NCBI GenBank assembly: GCA_007026445.1
Contig: VDMD01000030.1
Span: 310,001-374,000, forward strand
DNA from: Schizophyllum amplum
Lineage: Eukaryota > Basidiomycota > Agaricomycetes > Agaricales > Schizophyllaceae
Reading direction: 5' to 3'
Length of the DNA stretch: 64,000 nt
Made by a program: the position numbers and the translations under genes
The notes under the pieces: model-generated
Databases searched by the model: none
Seen by the model: only the letters and a program-made list of their open reading frames with translations
What the model was told of the DNA's origin: nothing
In this document: positions 12,703-22,965 of the stretch, one piece after another
How the letters are laid out: every line of letters starts with the position of its first letter
Numbering within the stretch: position 1 is the first letter of the stretch

Positions 12703-13364
12703 GCGAGGGATATACAAAACGGAATACAGTTGCAGAAAATGTACGAAGGAGCGCTTTTATGAAGGAGCCCATCAGGACCTGCTTCGCTGCCGAATTGACA
12801 CCCTTGCTGTCGAGGACTTCATGGCAAACGCGTACGGTGGCGAAATGTATTTGAGCCCCATTTACGGTGAGGCTTCCCCGTCCTCTTCGTCTCCGTTTTT
12901 CTCGTCTTCTTCTTCTCCCTCTTCCTCGTCTTCTTCCTCTCCCTCTTCCTCGTCTTCTTCCTCGTCCTCTTCATCTACATCTTCCTCGTCACTTTCTGTG
13001 TCGCGCAGTACGATGATGTCGTCCTCGCCGGGGTATGTGCCAGAACAGAGGCGCATCCCCGGGTCGATTATCAGTCGCGTCGAGGATGGCAGTTGCGCTC
13101 GTAGGCGTCACGCTTCCTTTCTCGACATATACCAGAAGCCCGCAAGCTCCAGATATGCGATATTGCATACACCGGAGCGCGCCAGAAAGCCTGTGAACGC
13201 CTCGCAATCGACGTGTATGAACAAAACCGCCGAGCCACAGAGGCAGCGCTCAGTTCTCAGCGAGCCTCTATCATTCAAGTGTGTAAGTACTTGAGCATGC
13301 CTCTTCTATACGTCGATGTCCGTATCACTGCCTTCCATCCTCACTAGAGCAGACCTCTTCGTCA
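12703..13364. other. Region between convergent genes with a (TCTTCC)n tract
   Basis: The PQ-loop gene (plus) and the DOMON-b561 gene (minus) converge here, so both 3' ends lie inside. The middle (about 12870-13000) is a TCTTCC-type simple repeat. Read on plus it gives a Ser-rich frame (12821-13294, 157 codons). Read on minus it gives an acidic Asp/Glu frame (13056-12862) starting MRLCSGTYPGEDD. Either could be a small gene, but no domain, clear splice junction or frame preference decides it, so no CDS is called. Confidence 0.4.
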
Positions 13365-15110
13365 TCATCGCCTCCCGAGCAACGGCTCATGCACCTCATC
13401 TCTACCCTTCGTAGAATCGCGTCGCCCGTCGTCCTTGTACGCGCCCTGTCCTCCATGGGCGCCCTCCTCAACAAGCGTGGGGGATCGCGACGCCTCGTTG
13501 TAACCAGTGTTGTCCGACAGCACGATGTCTTCCTCGTCGTGTGCGTCACGCGAGCGTCCGAACATAGCTTGCTCTTGCGCAAACTGCCTTCGTAGCAGGA
13601 ACAAGCCGAGAAGGTAGATTATGACGCAGACCTACATGGAAGTGAGTGCTGCGCGCAAGGAGCTCTATCCTGATATCCATGGAAAGGCGGAGGATGCGGC
13701 ACACGGAGAGCAATCAATAGACGCACCGCGGCCCATAGTCCATGAGCATCGTAAGCCCAACCCGGCAAGAGCGTCTCCGGCATATGCGAATCCCACTCAT
13801 GCAGGCCGCTCCGCACCTGCGCCCAAGGTGGTCAGTTTAGCCATTCACTCATTCGTCGAGATCGCACCTGAAAGAGCCCCATCCCGACCACACAGACACC
13901 CAAAGCGACGTGCATAATATTCCGTCTCGGATGCGCCGTAGTCTTCTTCTGCCTGCGTATGTACACGCCCAGCGCTGCCTGCACAACGTACAGCGTCACC
14001 AGAAGTACCCCAAACGCCTGATGCCTGTCGTGGACGTGCTCCGCGCCTCGGCTGCTCACCCCTGCCGCCGCCGCCACCAGACCGAGCAGGATCGCTGGGG
14101 CGCCCGCATATGCCTGCAGCGCCTTGTGCCCGACTATCCAGTTCCGCGTCTGCGTACGTCCCAGACGCGCGACAAGGGCGCCGATAGGAAGAAGGACGCC
14201 GAAAGCAAGCAGCATGAACGCGCCGTGTATCGCCAGAAGCCCGGCGGAAGAGGGATAGTATGCCGGTGTGGTCTTTGCGGGCGATTCTTCAGCGGGCAGC
14301 TCTTCCTTAGGCGGACTATCGGCGTCATCAGAGTCATCCGCAGGGGTGTCCGAATCGTCAGGCTCGCCCAGCGCGAGCAGTATCTGCCCCTTTCCAGTGT
14401 GGGCATACAAATGCGCGTCCGCATCGGCACTCGCGGGAGCGTAAGGAGAGAAAGCCGCGATTCGAGGAGTGAGAGCGAGCGGGTCCTCTGTGCTATCCAA
14501 GTCCGTGGTGTTGCGCAACGGGGCGGTGAATTTCAGTGTCGTTGTCCCAAGCCACTGTCGACAAAGCGATGACAGTCAAGATAGGTAACACCTTCCGTCA
14601 AGTTCGAGGCTTACCGACGTCTCTACAGCAGGAACGCTCGCCACCCGTGGAGGGGTTCTTTCGAGATGCGGTTCGATGTGGCCGCGCGCGTACCGCTGAG
14701 AGAGCGTCGTAGTGCCGTCGGAATTCGGCCAAACAACAACCCTGTACAGTGAATGAGCAGCGTGCAGTGAATATTGGTGAGGAACGAAAGCAGCGAGACA
14801 GAGGAGACATATGACGAAGAAATCGGGAGGCATCGCCGTGGACTGGCACTCACATGTGCGTATGGGGCATCCGTTCACCCCATCCAACCGCCATCCATCC
14901 CAGGGGCTCCTCTAGATTAGTCAACTCGTACTGCGACAATTTTCGTAAATTGTTGTCCACGTTCATAGCTGCTTGCTTCACGCGTACCTGCACCACACCG
15001 CCGTCCAGCGTCGCATTCACGCACATCCAGGCGTTGCATGACCCCGCAGTCCTTTGGGCAGCGGATGCTACAACCCTCGCAATGAGTGGTAAGAGGAGAC
15101 GCCAAGTCAT
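13365..15110 (-). CDS. DOMON-cytochrome b561 membrane oxidoreductase
   Basis: Six exons on minus give 456 residues: 14988-15110, 14854-14930, 14615-14741, 13868-14554, 13727-13816 and 13365-13631. All are in frame with GT-AG borders. The start at 15110 opens a hydrophobic N-terminal segment (MTWRLLLPLIARVVASA) that looks like a signal peptide. Residues of about 25-165 resemble the haem-binding DOMON fold of cellobiose dehydrogenase-type cytochromes (GWMAVGWGERM, then VVWPNSDG), with a Met in the region expected for a haem ligand. An acidic linker follows (about 175-200). A cytochrome b561-type bundle then has conserved-position His residues (IHGAFM at about 217-222, VGHKALQAY, HDRHQAFG, IMHVALGV). 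A further hydrophobic helix near the C-terminus precedes a polar tail. The family passes electrons across a membrane to or from an extracellular haem domain. The partner is unknown; a role in oxidative metabolism at the cell surface is inferred. Confidence 0.85.
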
Positions 15111-16383
15111 CTTCGCGGTCGTGGAGGAGGTCAGAAACAAGGCGAAGCGCGCTAGCGAAGGACTTTAAAGCGTGGGCGGAGGCGCCGATGGTCGCGCTGG
15201 CATTCAAGCTGGGGGTCTGACGTACGCCACCGTTCCTTGATGCTGCGCTGTCTGCCGCGCTTGCGCCGTTCCGCGCGGGAATGAGTGAGCCATGTATGTA
15301 CTGCGCTCGGAGTCGCTTGTCCCATCCTGGCAGCCAAATGAACAATGGGCCGTGCCGAAAACAGACGGAACATGACGCTCTTTCGGCAATCACCGGATGT
15401 GTCCCACCCCTCTGAGTTGAGTTGGAGTTGATACTTACTTACGACTGTTCGAGCTTCCTTACCTGTGCGGATCTCCTTCGAAACGTCGATAGACTACGAC
15501 TACTACATGAGGCATGAGCCCCACGAGACAGCTGTTCCATCTCACTTGTTCCCGCTACCATTTATGGTAGTGGGTTTTGGGGTGGAAGCAAAAACGACCC
15601 TTCGCGCCGTCGGACGATTCACATCACGTGTTGCTCACCTGACTGTCTGCCACGTCAGAGTTTCGACTCTCGGCAGTCGCTTTTTCTGAGCACCACTTTG
15701 CGTGTTCTTGCTTTTTGCCTAGAAGCTTTGAATCGTGCCCGGACCTCCAGGGGCAAGATATATCAATGTAATGCATGCTCAAGGCTCAGCGCTCAGCTCT
15801 GACGACTCGCTTCTGACCTCTTTGTAAGCACTGACTCAAGCTCTGCAGCTGCAAATGTCAAGTTGCCCCTTCGAGCTTCAAGGCCAAAAAGCTGGGTAGG
15901 ATAAACGAAAGTAGCACAGCTCAGGTTGGTAGCGGGCCTTGCCGGTAACGACCGGCCTTGCCGAGTTATCGAGGAACGGAACAGCGTTCCAAGCCGTGCC
16001 GATCACGTGTATAGTATGTAATGTTCAACTTCGGGATACTACGAAGAACGCCCATACAAATTCTCAGAGGCAGAGGCATAGAGATGGGATAGCGGATACA
16101 AAAGGAGCGTTCAAGGCACAAGGGAAGGAAGGGGGGCTGCATGGCAGTTGACACGCCGAACGAAAGAATACAGATCACACAACGAGTAAATACGGTCAGA
16201 AAACCTGTAGTTTCTATTTTTCGATACCGAGTCCGCGCCGTGCACCCCTGCCAGTGACGCATAGTCTGGAAAGGGAACGAACCCGTCAGCGTGGACGTAC
16301 TGCACGGCAGAAAGAATGGGGGGGACGTACTGAGATGCGAACTGGAGATAGGATCCACATGTCGAGTTTTTCCATTATCACTC
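15111..16383. other. Intergenic region between two minus-strand genes
   Basis: Upstream of the DOMON-b561 gene and downstream of the F-box gene. No coding region is supported; the frames present are short and lack domains. Small structures seen are a short perfect inverted repeat CTACCAT-tt-ATGGTAG at about 15558-15573 and a tandem GGCCTTGCCG pair near 15935-15962. The right-hand part is probably the 3' untranslated region of the F-box gene. Confidence 0.4.
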
Positions 16384-17769
16384 TTAGGCAGGCGGCACCC
16401 CTGGATTGACCACGAGTTGGGCGGAGGGGGGCAAGAGTTGCCGCAAGCGACGACGGTGCTCGGTCGACACAGGCCATTGGTCGATTTGCATCGAAGCAAG
16501 GCGGCATCTAGAGCGATCGACGAAGCGCTCCAACTCGTCCTGCGGCCAGTCCCAGCTCGACGTGATGGGGGCTGAATCCATGTACTTGTCGCTGCCTAAC
16601 CTAGCCTTCTCGAGACGCGGCGCCACGAGAACGCGAAGGAGGTCTCCGAGTATGCGAGGGTCGGCCACAACGACGTCGAGGGTGCGGACATTTGGAAGTA
16701 ATACTTTTTGGGATGGCGAGGCGTAGGCGGTCTCGCTCTTGTTGAAGAGCCGCACGGTGAATTCTTGCAAAGAAGTGCACTGTGGAAGAGCGACGTACAC
16801 CGTAGTCGCCTGTTCCCACGTCGTCTCGAGCCGTGTAAGCTGGGAGAGGGGTACGTTCATGAATCCTAGGTCAACGCCTGAGTGTTTCCAGGACGTGAGT
16901 CGAGGGGCCTGCTCGAAAAGCTTCTCGCTCAGATTGTACCCCGGGCTGTCGGTAATCTCCACGCTCTCCAGAAGGGGCATAATCCTGGGGTACCTGGGCC
17001 TCCACTGGCTTGAACGCTCAGGGGAGTATTCGCTGCTTATGAAATCGTGCGCCGCAAAGCAGAGGGAGAGGCGCTGGCAGCGCCGGAAGAAATGACTGAA
17101 GAATCTTTCGTCTAAAAGCTCCGCTCGGCTGTACTCCTCCGGTTCCCTTGCGTCGTAGCGACAGTCGTCCGCCAGGATAACGTTGAGGGGTTGAAGTTTG
17201 CTGCGCGAGAGGAATAGAAATAGCATATGATCGAAAATGTTCGTCTCCTGGAACAATTGCTCGTCATCGAGCACACAGTAGATGTCGTCTAGCGCATGCG
17301 AATCAATGTGTATGGTGGGCGCCCAAAGCTGGCTGTCAGAAAGCGCGGCGACGCGCCATCCATGACAGACATGGCTTATCCGCAGTGCAGTGAGGGCGGC
17401 GCGGTCCAAGGGACAAGTGAGGACAGCATCTGCGCATGCATGGCGAAATATCAGTCGTAAAATCTCTGCGGGGAGACGGCGTATCGGGTCCGCAATCGCT
17501 CGTTGTTGCTGCGCGTATTGGACAAGTCCTTGGTGGTCCGTCTCCAAGGTATTGGCGAGGGAGCGAAGACGAATAATTTCGCGTATATAGGCGCGGGCCT
17601 CCTTCTCTGCTTGCTCTGCTCTGGATATGGCGGCGCGACAGGAGGCGTCGTTGAGTATGTCGCCCATCCTGATCGCATCCAAGGTACTATGCGCCGGTAC
17701 GAAGGACCCCGTGCATGCTATTGATCGTTCGCAGTTCGGGCATAGTGACGTGCGGTGCTCGTCACCCAT
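16384..17769 (-). CDS. F-box protein
   Basis: A single uninterrupted 461-codon frame starts at 17769. A helical, Glu/Arg/Ala-rich segment (about residues 43-93) likely forms a coiled coil. It is followed by an F-box-like motif at about 97-152 (RRLPAEILRLIFRHACADAV, then ISHVCHGWRVAALSDSQLWA). This layout of coiled coil, F-box and degenerate leucine-rich region is very common in expanded agaricomycete families. The remaining 300 residues have scattered Leu-rich segments but no clear repeats. F-box proteins recruit substrates to SCF ubiquitin ligases through Skp1; the substrate is unknown. The N-terminus carries a CPNC motif (residues 10-13) of unknown meaning. No intron is needed. A second gene of similar plan lies on the other side of the adaptor array at 54620-56203. 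Confidence 0.85.
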   Translation of the reverse strand: MGDEHRTSLCPNCERSIACTGSFVPAHSTLDAIRMGDILNDASCRAAISRAEQAEKEARAYIREIIRLRSLANTLETDHQGLVQYAQQQRAIADPIRRLPAEILRLIFRHACADAVLTCPLDRAALTALRISHVCHGWRVAALSDSQLWAPTIHIDSHALDDIYCVLDDEQLFQETNIFDHMLFLFLSRSKLQPLNVILADDCRYDAREPEEYSRAELLDERFFSHFFRRCQRLSLCFAAHDFISSEYSPERSSQWRPRYPRIMPLLESVEITDSPGYNLSEKLFEQAPRLTSWKHSGVDLGFMNVPLSQLTRLETTWEQATTVYVALPQCTSLQEFTVRLFNKSETAYASPSQKVLLPNVRTLDVVVADPRILGDLLRVLVAPRLEKARLGSDKYMDSAPITSSWDWPQDELERFVDRSRCRLASMQIDQWPVSTEHRRRLRQLLPPSAQLVVNPGVPPA

Positions 17770-18320
17770 TGCAAGCTACTGAGAGGCTGAGCATCAGCCT
17801 GAAATTTCAGGATGTGCAATACGCACATTCGAGTTCCTTACTGATAATTAAACGCGCGTGACGGGCCCCCAGGAAGAGTTGCAGTGCGAGCTGGAAGTAA
17901 GTTTCGAGCTAAGCGCCTGACATACGTATGCGCACAAATGAGAGGAGGTAAGAGAATGAGGCTGACTAACATACCTCCTTGATGGCTGTTTAGCGCAGGA
18001 CGAATAATAGGGGTACCGTGACACATAGACTCAACTGTGACGTGACGGCAAACGGCGACGCAAGAGCTCACGATGGCATTGGAAGACGGGAGACCAAAAG
18101 CGTCTGTAAACCCACAGACGACCCGGTCCATTGTGAGACGCGCAGACTATCATAAAGAGCTCGGAGACTCAGAAGTCTTGAGCTCACGATGCGGAATATT
18201 GGGCCAGGGCATGGTCAAGCTGTGCGTCTGCTTTGTTTCGGCACTCGGTTGGCATAACGTTTGTCCATAGCGAGGAGTAGTTGTCTGCGACGGAGTTGGA
18301 AACGTATGCAGTTGAAGTTG
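17770..18320. promoter_or_regulatory. Divergent intergenic region, unique left flank of the array
   Basis: Lies between the start of the F-box gene (minus) and the left end of the tandem array. It does not recur at the left ends of units 2, 3 and 4, so it is probably the ancestral upstream flank of the AP180-like gene. It should contain the F-box promoter and the distal promoter of adaptor copy 1. No specific sites are claimed. Confidence 0.45.
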
Positions 18321-18326
18321 AACATC

Positions 18327-18342
18327 CGCCGTGGGAACGGCG
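18327..18342. repeat. Short perfect hairpin at the array unit boundary
   Basis: CGCCGT-GGGA-ACGGCG, six-base arms with a four-base loop, six bases inside the left edge of the repeated unit. The same element recurs at 29330, 40169 and 50103. Confidence 0.75.
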
Positions 18343-18440
18343 ATTGCCGGGTTCGCGGATGCGAGGCCCGGCGGCGGCGGTCGTTGAATCTTGTCTTGAG
18401 CGTCGTCGGCGACGTCGAGCGCGCCTTGTTTCCGACCGTC

Positions 18441-20884
18441 ATGTCTAGCTTCGACAAGGTCGTCAAGCTCGCCTGCAAGCCCAAGCCCGCCCCTCCAAAG
18501 GCAAAGGTGCGCGCCACGTCGTTCATCATACGCCGCCGCCGCTGATGCCGACGCCGAGCTCAGTACCTCGAGCCCATCATCGCCGCCACCTGGTCCGAGG
18601 AGGGCGCAGTCGGCGATGTCTGCAAAGCCCTGTCCCCGCGCTTCCGAGAACCGAACGCCATTGTCCGTGCACACCAACACACTTGCGCCTAGCTCACACC
18701 CCGCAGGTCGTCTTCAAGGCCCTCATCGTCCTTCACACCATGATGCGCAGCGGCGCCACCGACAATGTCCTGTCATTTTTATGCACCCACGACGTCCTTC
18801 GCCTCCGCAATGTCTCCGCGGGGAACTGGGAGGGTGTGTGGCCAGCGCCTGATTTCCCATCATTCGCTAACACCCCGCTCTCGCAGGCTACAGCGCCCCC
18901 CAGAACCTCCAGCACTACGCCATCTACCTCGACTCCCGCATACGCGCCTACAGCGAGCTCAAACACGACGCCATACGCGTCCAGGCCGAGAACAACCGCG
19001 ATATGCGCAACTCCAATGTCGTCGACGACGAGCTCGGCATCAACGTCACCAAGCTCAAGGCGAAGAGTGAGCGAAACAAGACCGCAGCCAGCGCGGGCGT
19101 GTCGCGCAGCAAGACTGTCACCGGCAGGAAGCTCAGAATCATGACCGTCGAGAAGGGATTGCTCAGGGAGACCAAAGCAGTCCACCGCATGATTGACTCG
19201 CTGGTGGAATGCAGGGTCCGTCTGCTGCATATTGTCTGTGGCCGTGTCTGATTGTTTCCCAGTTTTATCTCGACGATCTCGAAGACGAGCTTACGACCAC
19301 TGCTTTACGAATGCTCGTCAAGGATCTCCTCATCCTCTTTCAAGCCGGCAACGAAGGCGTCATTAACCTCCTCGGTACATATAATACCACACGCGATGTT
19401 CCCGTTCCCTGATTCATTTCTCTCTCCAGAACATTACTTCGAAATGTCCCACGTCGACGCTGAAGCCGCGCTCAAGATTTACAAGCATTTCTGCAAGCAA
19501 ACCGAGAAGGTCGTCGAGTTCCTCGGCGTCGCGAGGAAACTGCAGAACCTCCTCAATGTCTCAATACCGAACCTCAAGCACGTAAGGACCTTGAATGCGT
19601 ATCGTATTTATCAAGGAGTGAACGCTCACCCATTTCCAGGCCCCAGTATCCCTCGCCAGTGCACTGCAAGAATACCTCGACGACCCCAATTTCGAGCAAA
19701 ACCGTGTCGAGTACAAGGTGAACAAGCAGGCCGTGGACAAGGGCTTGGTGAAGGAAACGGACGCGCGGAGGACAAAGTCGGAAGGTGCGTTGGTGGTGTT
19801 TGTTAGTATATATATCATGCTGGGTGGTATCTGCGATGCTTGATGGCGTCTGCGAAGCTGGGTGGCGGCCGCGATGCTAGGCGGTGTCTGCGATTCTGAG
19901 CGGCGGACGTAGTCCCAAGTGGCGGATAATGCCCCTCCCCACGTCGCTCATCATCTCCGACCGTTCCGTAGCCCTAGTCATCGTTTACCGAGCTGACAAT
20001 GCTCCCTCAGACTCTAAGCCGTCCACAGCGTCCTCCGCCACCGCCCCGAATGCCTCGGCCTCCTCGTCCACCGCGAACAAGAACGTGATCGACTTCTTTG
20101 CCGCGATCGAGGAGGAGCAGCCAACGATGTTCAACCCGGCGACGAATAGGTGAGTGTCTTGCGTTCTTCGGTCCTGGCTTGGTCGGTACTGGTTTGGTCG
20201 GTGCTGGTTTGGTCAGAGTCTAACAGAAGCACCCTCAGTCCCAACTCGGCATACTTCCAACAACAACAGATCGCGAATCCGTTCGTGCAGCGGCAGATGA
20301 CGGGTATGCCGATGCAGGTGCCCGGTATGCCTATGCAGGTGTCGGGTATGCCGATGCAGGTGTCGGGTATGCCTATGCAGGTGTCGGGTATGCCGATGCA
20401 GGTGTCGGGCATGCCTATGCAGGTGTCGGGCATGCCTATGCAGGTGTCGGGCATGCCGATGCAGGTGTCGGGCATGCCCGGGCGAGGGGTGGTTCGGGAA
20501 GGGGGAAGGGCGGTTCGGGAAGGGGGAAGGGCGGTCCGGGAGGAGCGAGAAGGGGGCGAGAGGAGCGAGAAGGGGGCGAGAGGAGCGAGAAGGGGCGGGA
20601 GGCGTTGCGAGGAGGGTGCGAGAGGCGAGGCGAGCACGGGCGAGAGGCGCTGCGAGAAGGGGGGGCGCTGGGGGAGGAGCGAGAAGGGGGGAGGTCGGGC
20701 AGGAGGAAGGTGTCCGACGCAAGGTGGATGGGAAGGGAGGGGCGAGAGATGGGGAGAAAGGCGAGGAGAGGGGAGAAGGGCGAGGAAGGGTGGGGTGGGA
20801 GGCATTGCAAGGAGAGGCGGGAGGCGTTGCAAGGAGAGGCGGGAGCGAGGGGGCGATGCGAGAAGGGGCAGAGAGAAGCGATAG
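18441..20884 (+). CDS. AP180-like ANTH adaptor, truncated copy 1 with novel tail
   Basis: Nine exons: 18441-18506, 18564-18662, 18707-18833, 18887-19215, 19263-19374, 19430-19581, 19640-19784, 20011-20149 and 20239-20884. All keep frame, giving 604 residues. The first about 390 residues match the intact copy at 50217: the ANTH phosphoinositide- and clathrin-adaptor domain starts MSSFDKVVKLACKPKPAPPK. Exon 9 begins normally, with one NPF motif in QIANPFVQRQMTG. It then breaks into eight MPMQV(P/S)G heptads and an Arg/Gly/Glu-rich tail of about 130 residues read from purine-rich DNA. The four further NPF motifs of the intact copy are missing. It could be a translated chimeric adaptor or a pseudogene whose frame is open by chance. 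This copy alone has the unique upstream flank. Exon 8 carries three more codons (Ala-Ser-Ser) than the intact copy. Confidence 0.7.
20305..20472 (+). repeat. 21-bp coding minisatellite (MPMQVxG heptads), unit 1
   Basis: Eight tandem 21-bp copies of the type GGTATGCCGATGCAGGTGTC, in frame with adaptor exon 9. The first copy reads MPMQVPG as in the intact gene; the next seven read MPMQVSG. The expansion sits exactly where the truncated copies leave the intact gene sequence. Confidence 0.95.
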
Positions 20885-21045
20885 GAAGGGGCAGAGAGAG
20901 GCGATGGGAAGGGAAGGGAGGGCGAGGGGCAGGGCGACCGAAGGGGCGAGGAGCGGGAACGGACGAGGGGAGGGAACGGACGAGGGGAGGGAACGGACGG
21001 GGGGAGGGAACGGACGGGGGGAGGGAACGAGCGAGGAGGCGTGTT
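20480..21045 (+). repeat. Purine-rich low-complexity tract, unit 1
   Basis: About 570 bp that is almost all G and A on the plus strand. It is built from loose repeats such as GGGCGAGAGGAGCGAGAAG and, at about 20957-21030, a roughly 17-bp repeat of the type GGAACGGACGAGGGGAG. A second purine-rich block follows at about 21300-21525. Long frames on both strands through this tract are compositional (Arg/Gly/Glu on plus, Pro/Ser/Arg on minus). Confidence 0.9.
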
Positions 21046-21163
21046 CTCCCCCCCTCCCTCCTTCACGATGTCGTTCCCTCCTTCACGATCTCCTTCCCTC
21101 CTGCGGGACTCGCTTCCTTCCAAGCTCGTCAGGAGTATGGAGGACGACGTGGAACCCTTCTCC

Positions 21164-21290
21164 GCGATGTGGTTCCCTTCTCCGCGACGTGGTTCCCTTC
21201 TCCACGACGTGGTTCCCTTCTCCACGACGTGGTTCCCTTCTCCACGACGTGGTTCCCTTCTCCACGATGTGGTTCCCTTCTCCGAGCGAA
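21164..21290 (+). repeat. 20-bp minisatellite with near-palindromic core, unit 1
   Basis: About six tandem copies of a 20-bp unit of the type TTCTCCACGACGTGGTTCCC. The core CCACGACGTGG is almost its own reverse complement. The same block recurs in units 2 and 3. Confidence 0.9.
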
Positions 21291-22965
21291 CTTCGTTGTC
21301 GGAACGCGAGAGGGGGTGGCCATGCGGGGAGGAGGGGCGAAGGGGAAGGAGGGCGAAGGGAAGGAGGGGCGAAGGGGAGGAGGGGTGAAGGGGAGGGAGG
21401 TGCCATGCGAGGGAGGGGAGGAGCGGGCGAGATGCGAAGGGGAGGAGGTCGAGATGCGAAGGGGAGGAGGGGGCGAGATGCGAAGGGGAGGAGCGGCGGA
21501 GGCAAAGGGGTAGGGGATGACTCCCAGCAGGGCGAGGATGCAAAGTTACACAGCACGAGGGAAGGGGATGCGAGGGGGGAGTCCGCTGACACACTTACAC
21601 AGGAGACGTACCGTTGAAGAGCGGGGAGGCGCTCGCCTTCCGCATAGGTGACGCGCTCGCCCTTCAGCAGGGGTGAGGCGTCGCCTTCGGAAAGAGTGAG
21701 ACCCACCCCGCCGTCAAAGCCGTTGGAGGTAGGTGAAGCTCACCTCCGCTCGCCGCGCTCACATTGTTGACAGACCCGCCGACGACTTGTACGGCTCCGC
21801 CCCCGACGACTTCTGCAGCGTGCCATCGTCGACGTCTTGTGCAGTGTGCCACCGTCGACTTCTTGTGCAGCGTGCCACCGTCCCCTCGACCTCCCCCATC
21901 GTCACCGTCCCCCCGACCTCCCCCATCGCCCTTCTCGCCCTCGACAAAAACAATGTGGGAAGGCGGAAGCGAAGGGGATGCACTCACCTGTTTCACTACG
22001 CCTCTCGCCCGATGCGAGCGGCGAGGGAAGGCAGTGAGGGGCGCGAACATATCGCTCGAGGCGGGACGAAGGAGGCAACATCACTGGGACTTACCACGAC
22101 GAGCTAGGAGGGTGAGTGGATCGACATCCCCACGACGTCGTTTCGAGCATGTCGGCAGACCCCTTCCTCTCGCCGTGTTACGACGGGTTGAGGGAAGGGA
22201 CGTGGAGATGGCAACGGGGCATGGAGGGGGAGGAGCAAGGACGATGGTGGTGGATTGACGGTGGCAGGGGTACGTCGAACACCGTGTTGTAGTAGTTACG
22301 CACCAATATCAAATGTTTATTGCGATAATGTTGACGAGCGAGCCTGTGCGAAGCGGAGAGAATACGGAGGTGGCGAGGGGAGGGAGAGGAAGACAGATGA
22401 GCTTGAGATTGAGCAGCGACGCGAGTGAACAAAGAGTGCATACCTGCTATTGCAATGAAGTTTGACGGCGGTCGACACGAAGCAAAAGGTAGGCACTCGC
22501 GCAACTGCGACGCCAAAGGGAGGCACTCGCGTAGTCGAAGTCACGAGCGCTGGAGCGGCGTGCACGCCGATACCGCGCGTATCAGTGCGTGAGTATAGCT
22601 CGCAGTACGCCAAGCTCTCAATCTATTTACTACATGCGTAAGTTAAAGTACCGATGTATAAGAATTCCGCCACCGTCAAGATGTCTTGCCTTCGCCCTCG
22701 AATATCAGCCAGTGAAGGAGCTCGATGAAGTGAGACGGCCGTCCGATACCTTGGTATGCGGTTATGGGGCATGCCTCATAATCAGCTGAGGTCGGCGCGT
22801 GCGCTACGCACCTTCATTTAAGATACAAAGCGCTCTCGGCGGCGGTCTGAGGTTGCAGTCAGTACGGGCACTCGTGTTCTACAAGGTAACTCGCTCACCC
22901 ATGAGCGCGTCCGCCAAGCGCAAGCGTTTCCCGCCATCGCGGCGAGCCGGGTTAGACGGCTCTCA
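21291..22965. other. Array filler with purine-rich and 26-bp repeats, unit 1
   Basis: Purine-rich to about 21525, then mixed sequence. At about 21815-21890 three roughly 26-bp copies share the phrase GTGCCACCGTCGACTTCTTG. No coding region is supported; the frames of 100-160 codons around 21.7-22.3 kb are skewed in composition and overlap on both strands. Confidence 0.6.

Noticed and set aside
15152..15393. Minus-strand frames upstream of the DOMON-b561 gene
   Set aside because: Short overlapping frames without domain; the signal peptide at 15110 gives a better start for the gene.
18545..19144. 199-codon frame overlapping adaptor exons (and copies at 29548, 40387, 50321)
   Set aside because: Shadow frame of ANTH exons 2-4 and their introns; the spliced frame gives a clear ANTH domain.
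18733..19230. 165-codon minus-strand frame repeated in all four units
   Set aside because: Antisense shadow of ANTH exons 3-4, caused by biased codon use.
20305..20472. CRISPR-like repeat array
   Set aside because: Repeats are contiguous 21-bp coding units without spacers, in a eukaryotic gene.
20131..21594. 487-codon Pro/Ser/Arg-rich open frame on the minus strand, and similar frames at 31439-32716 and 42228-43223
   Set aside because: They run through purine-rich and minisatellite DNA that rarely contains stops; their composition simply mirrors the repeat, and the plus strand is open as well.
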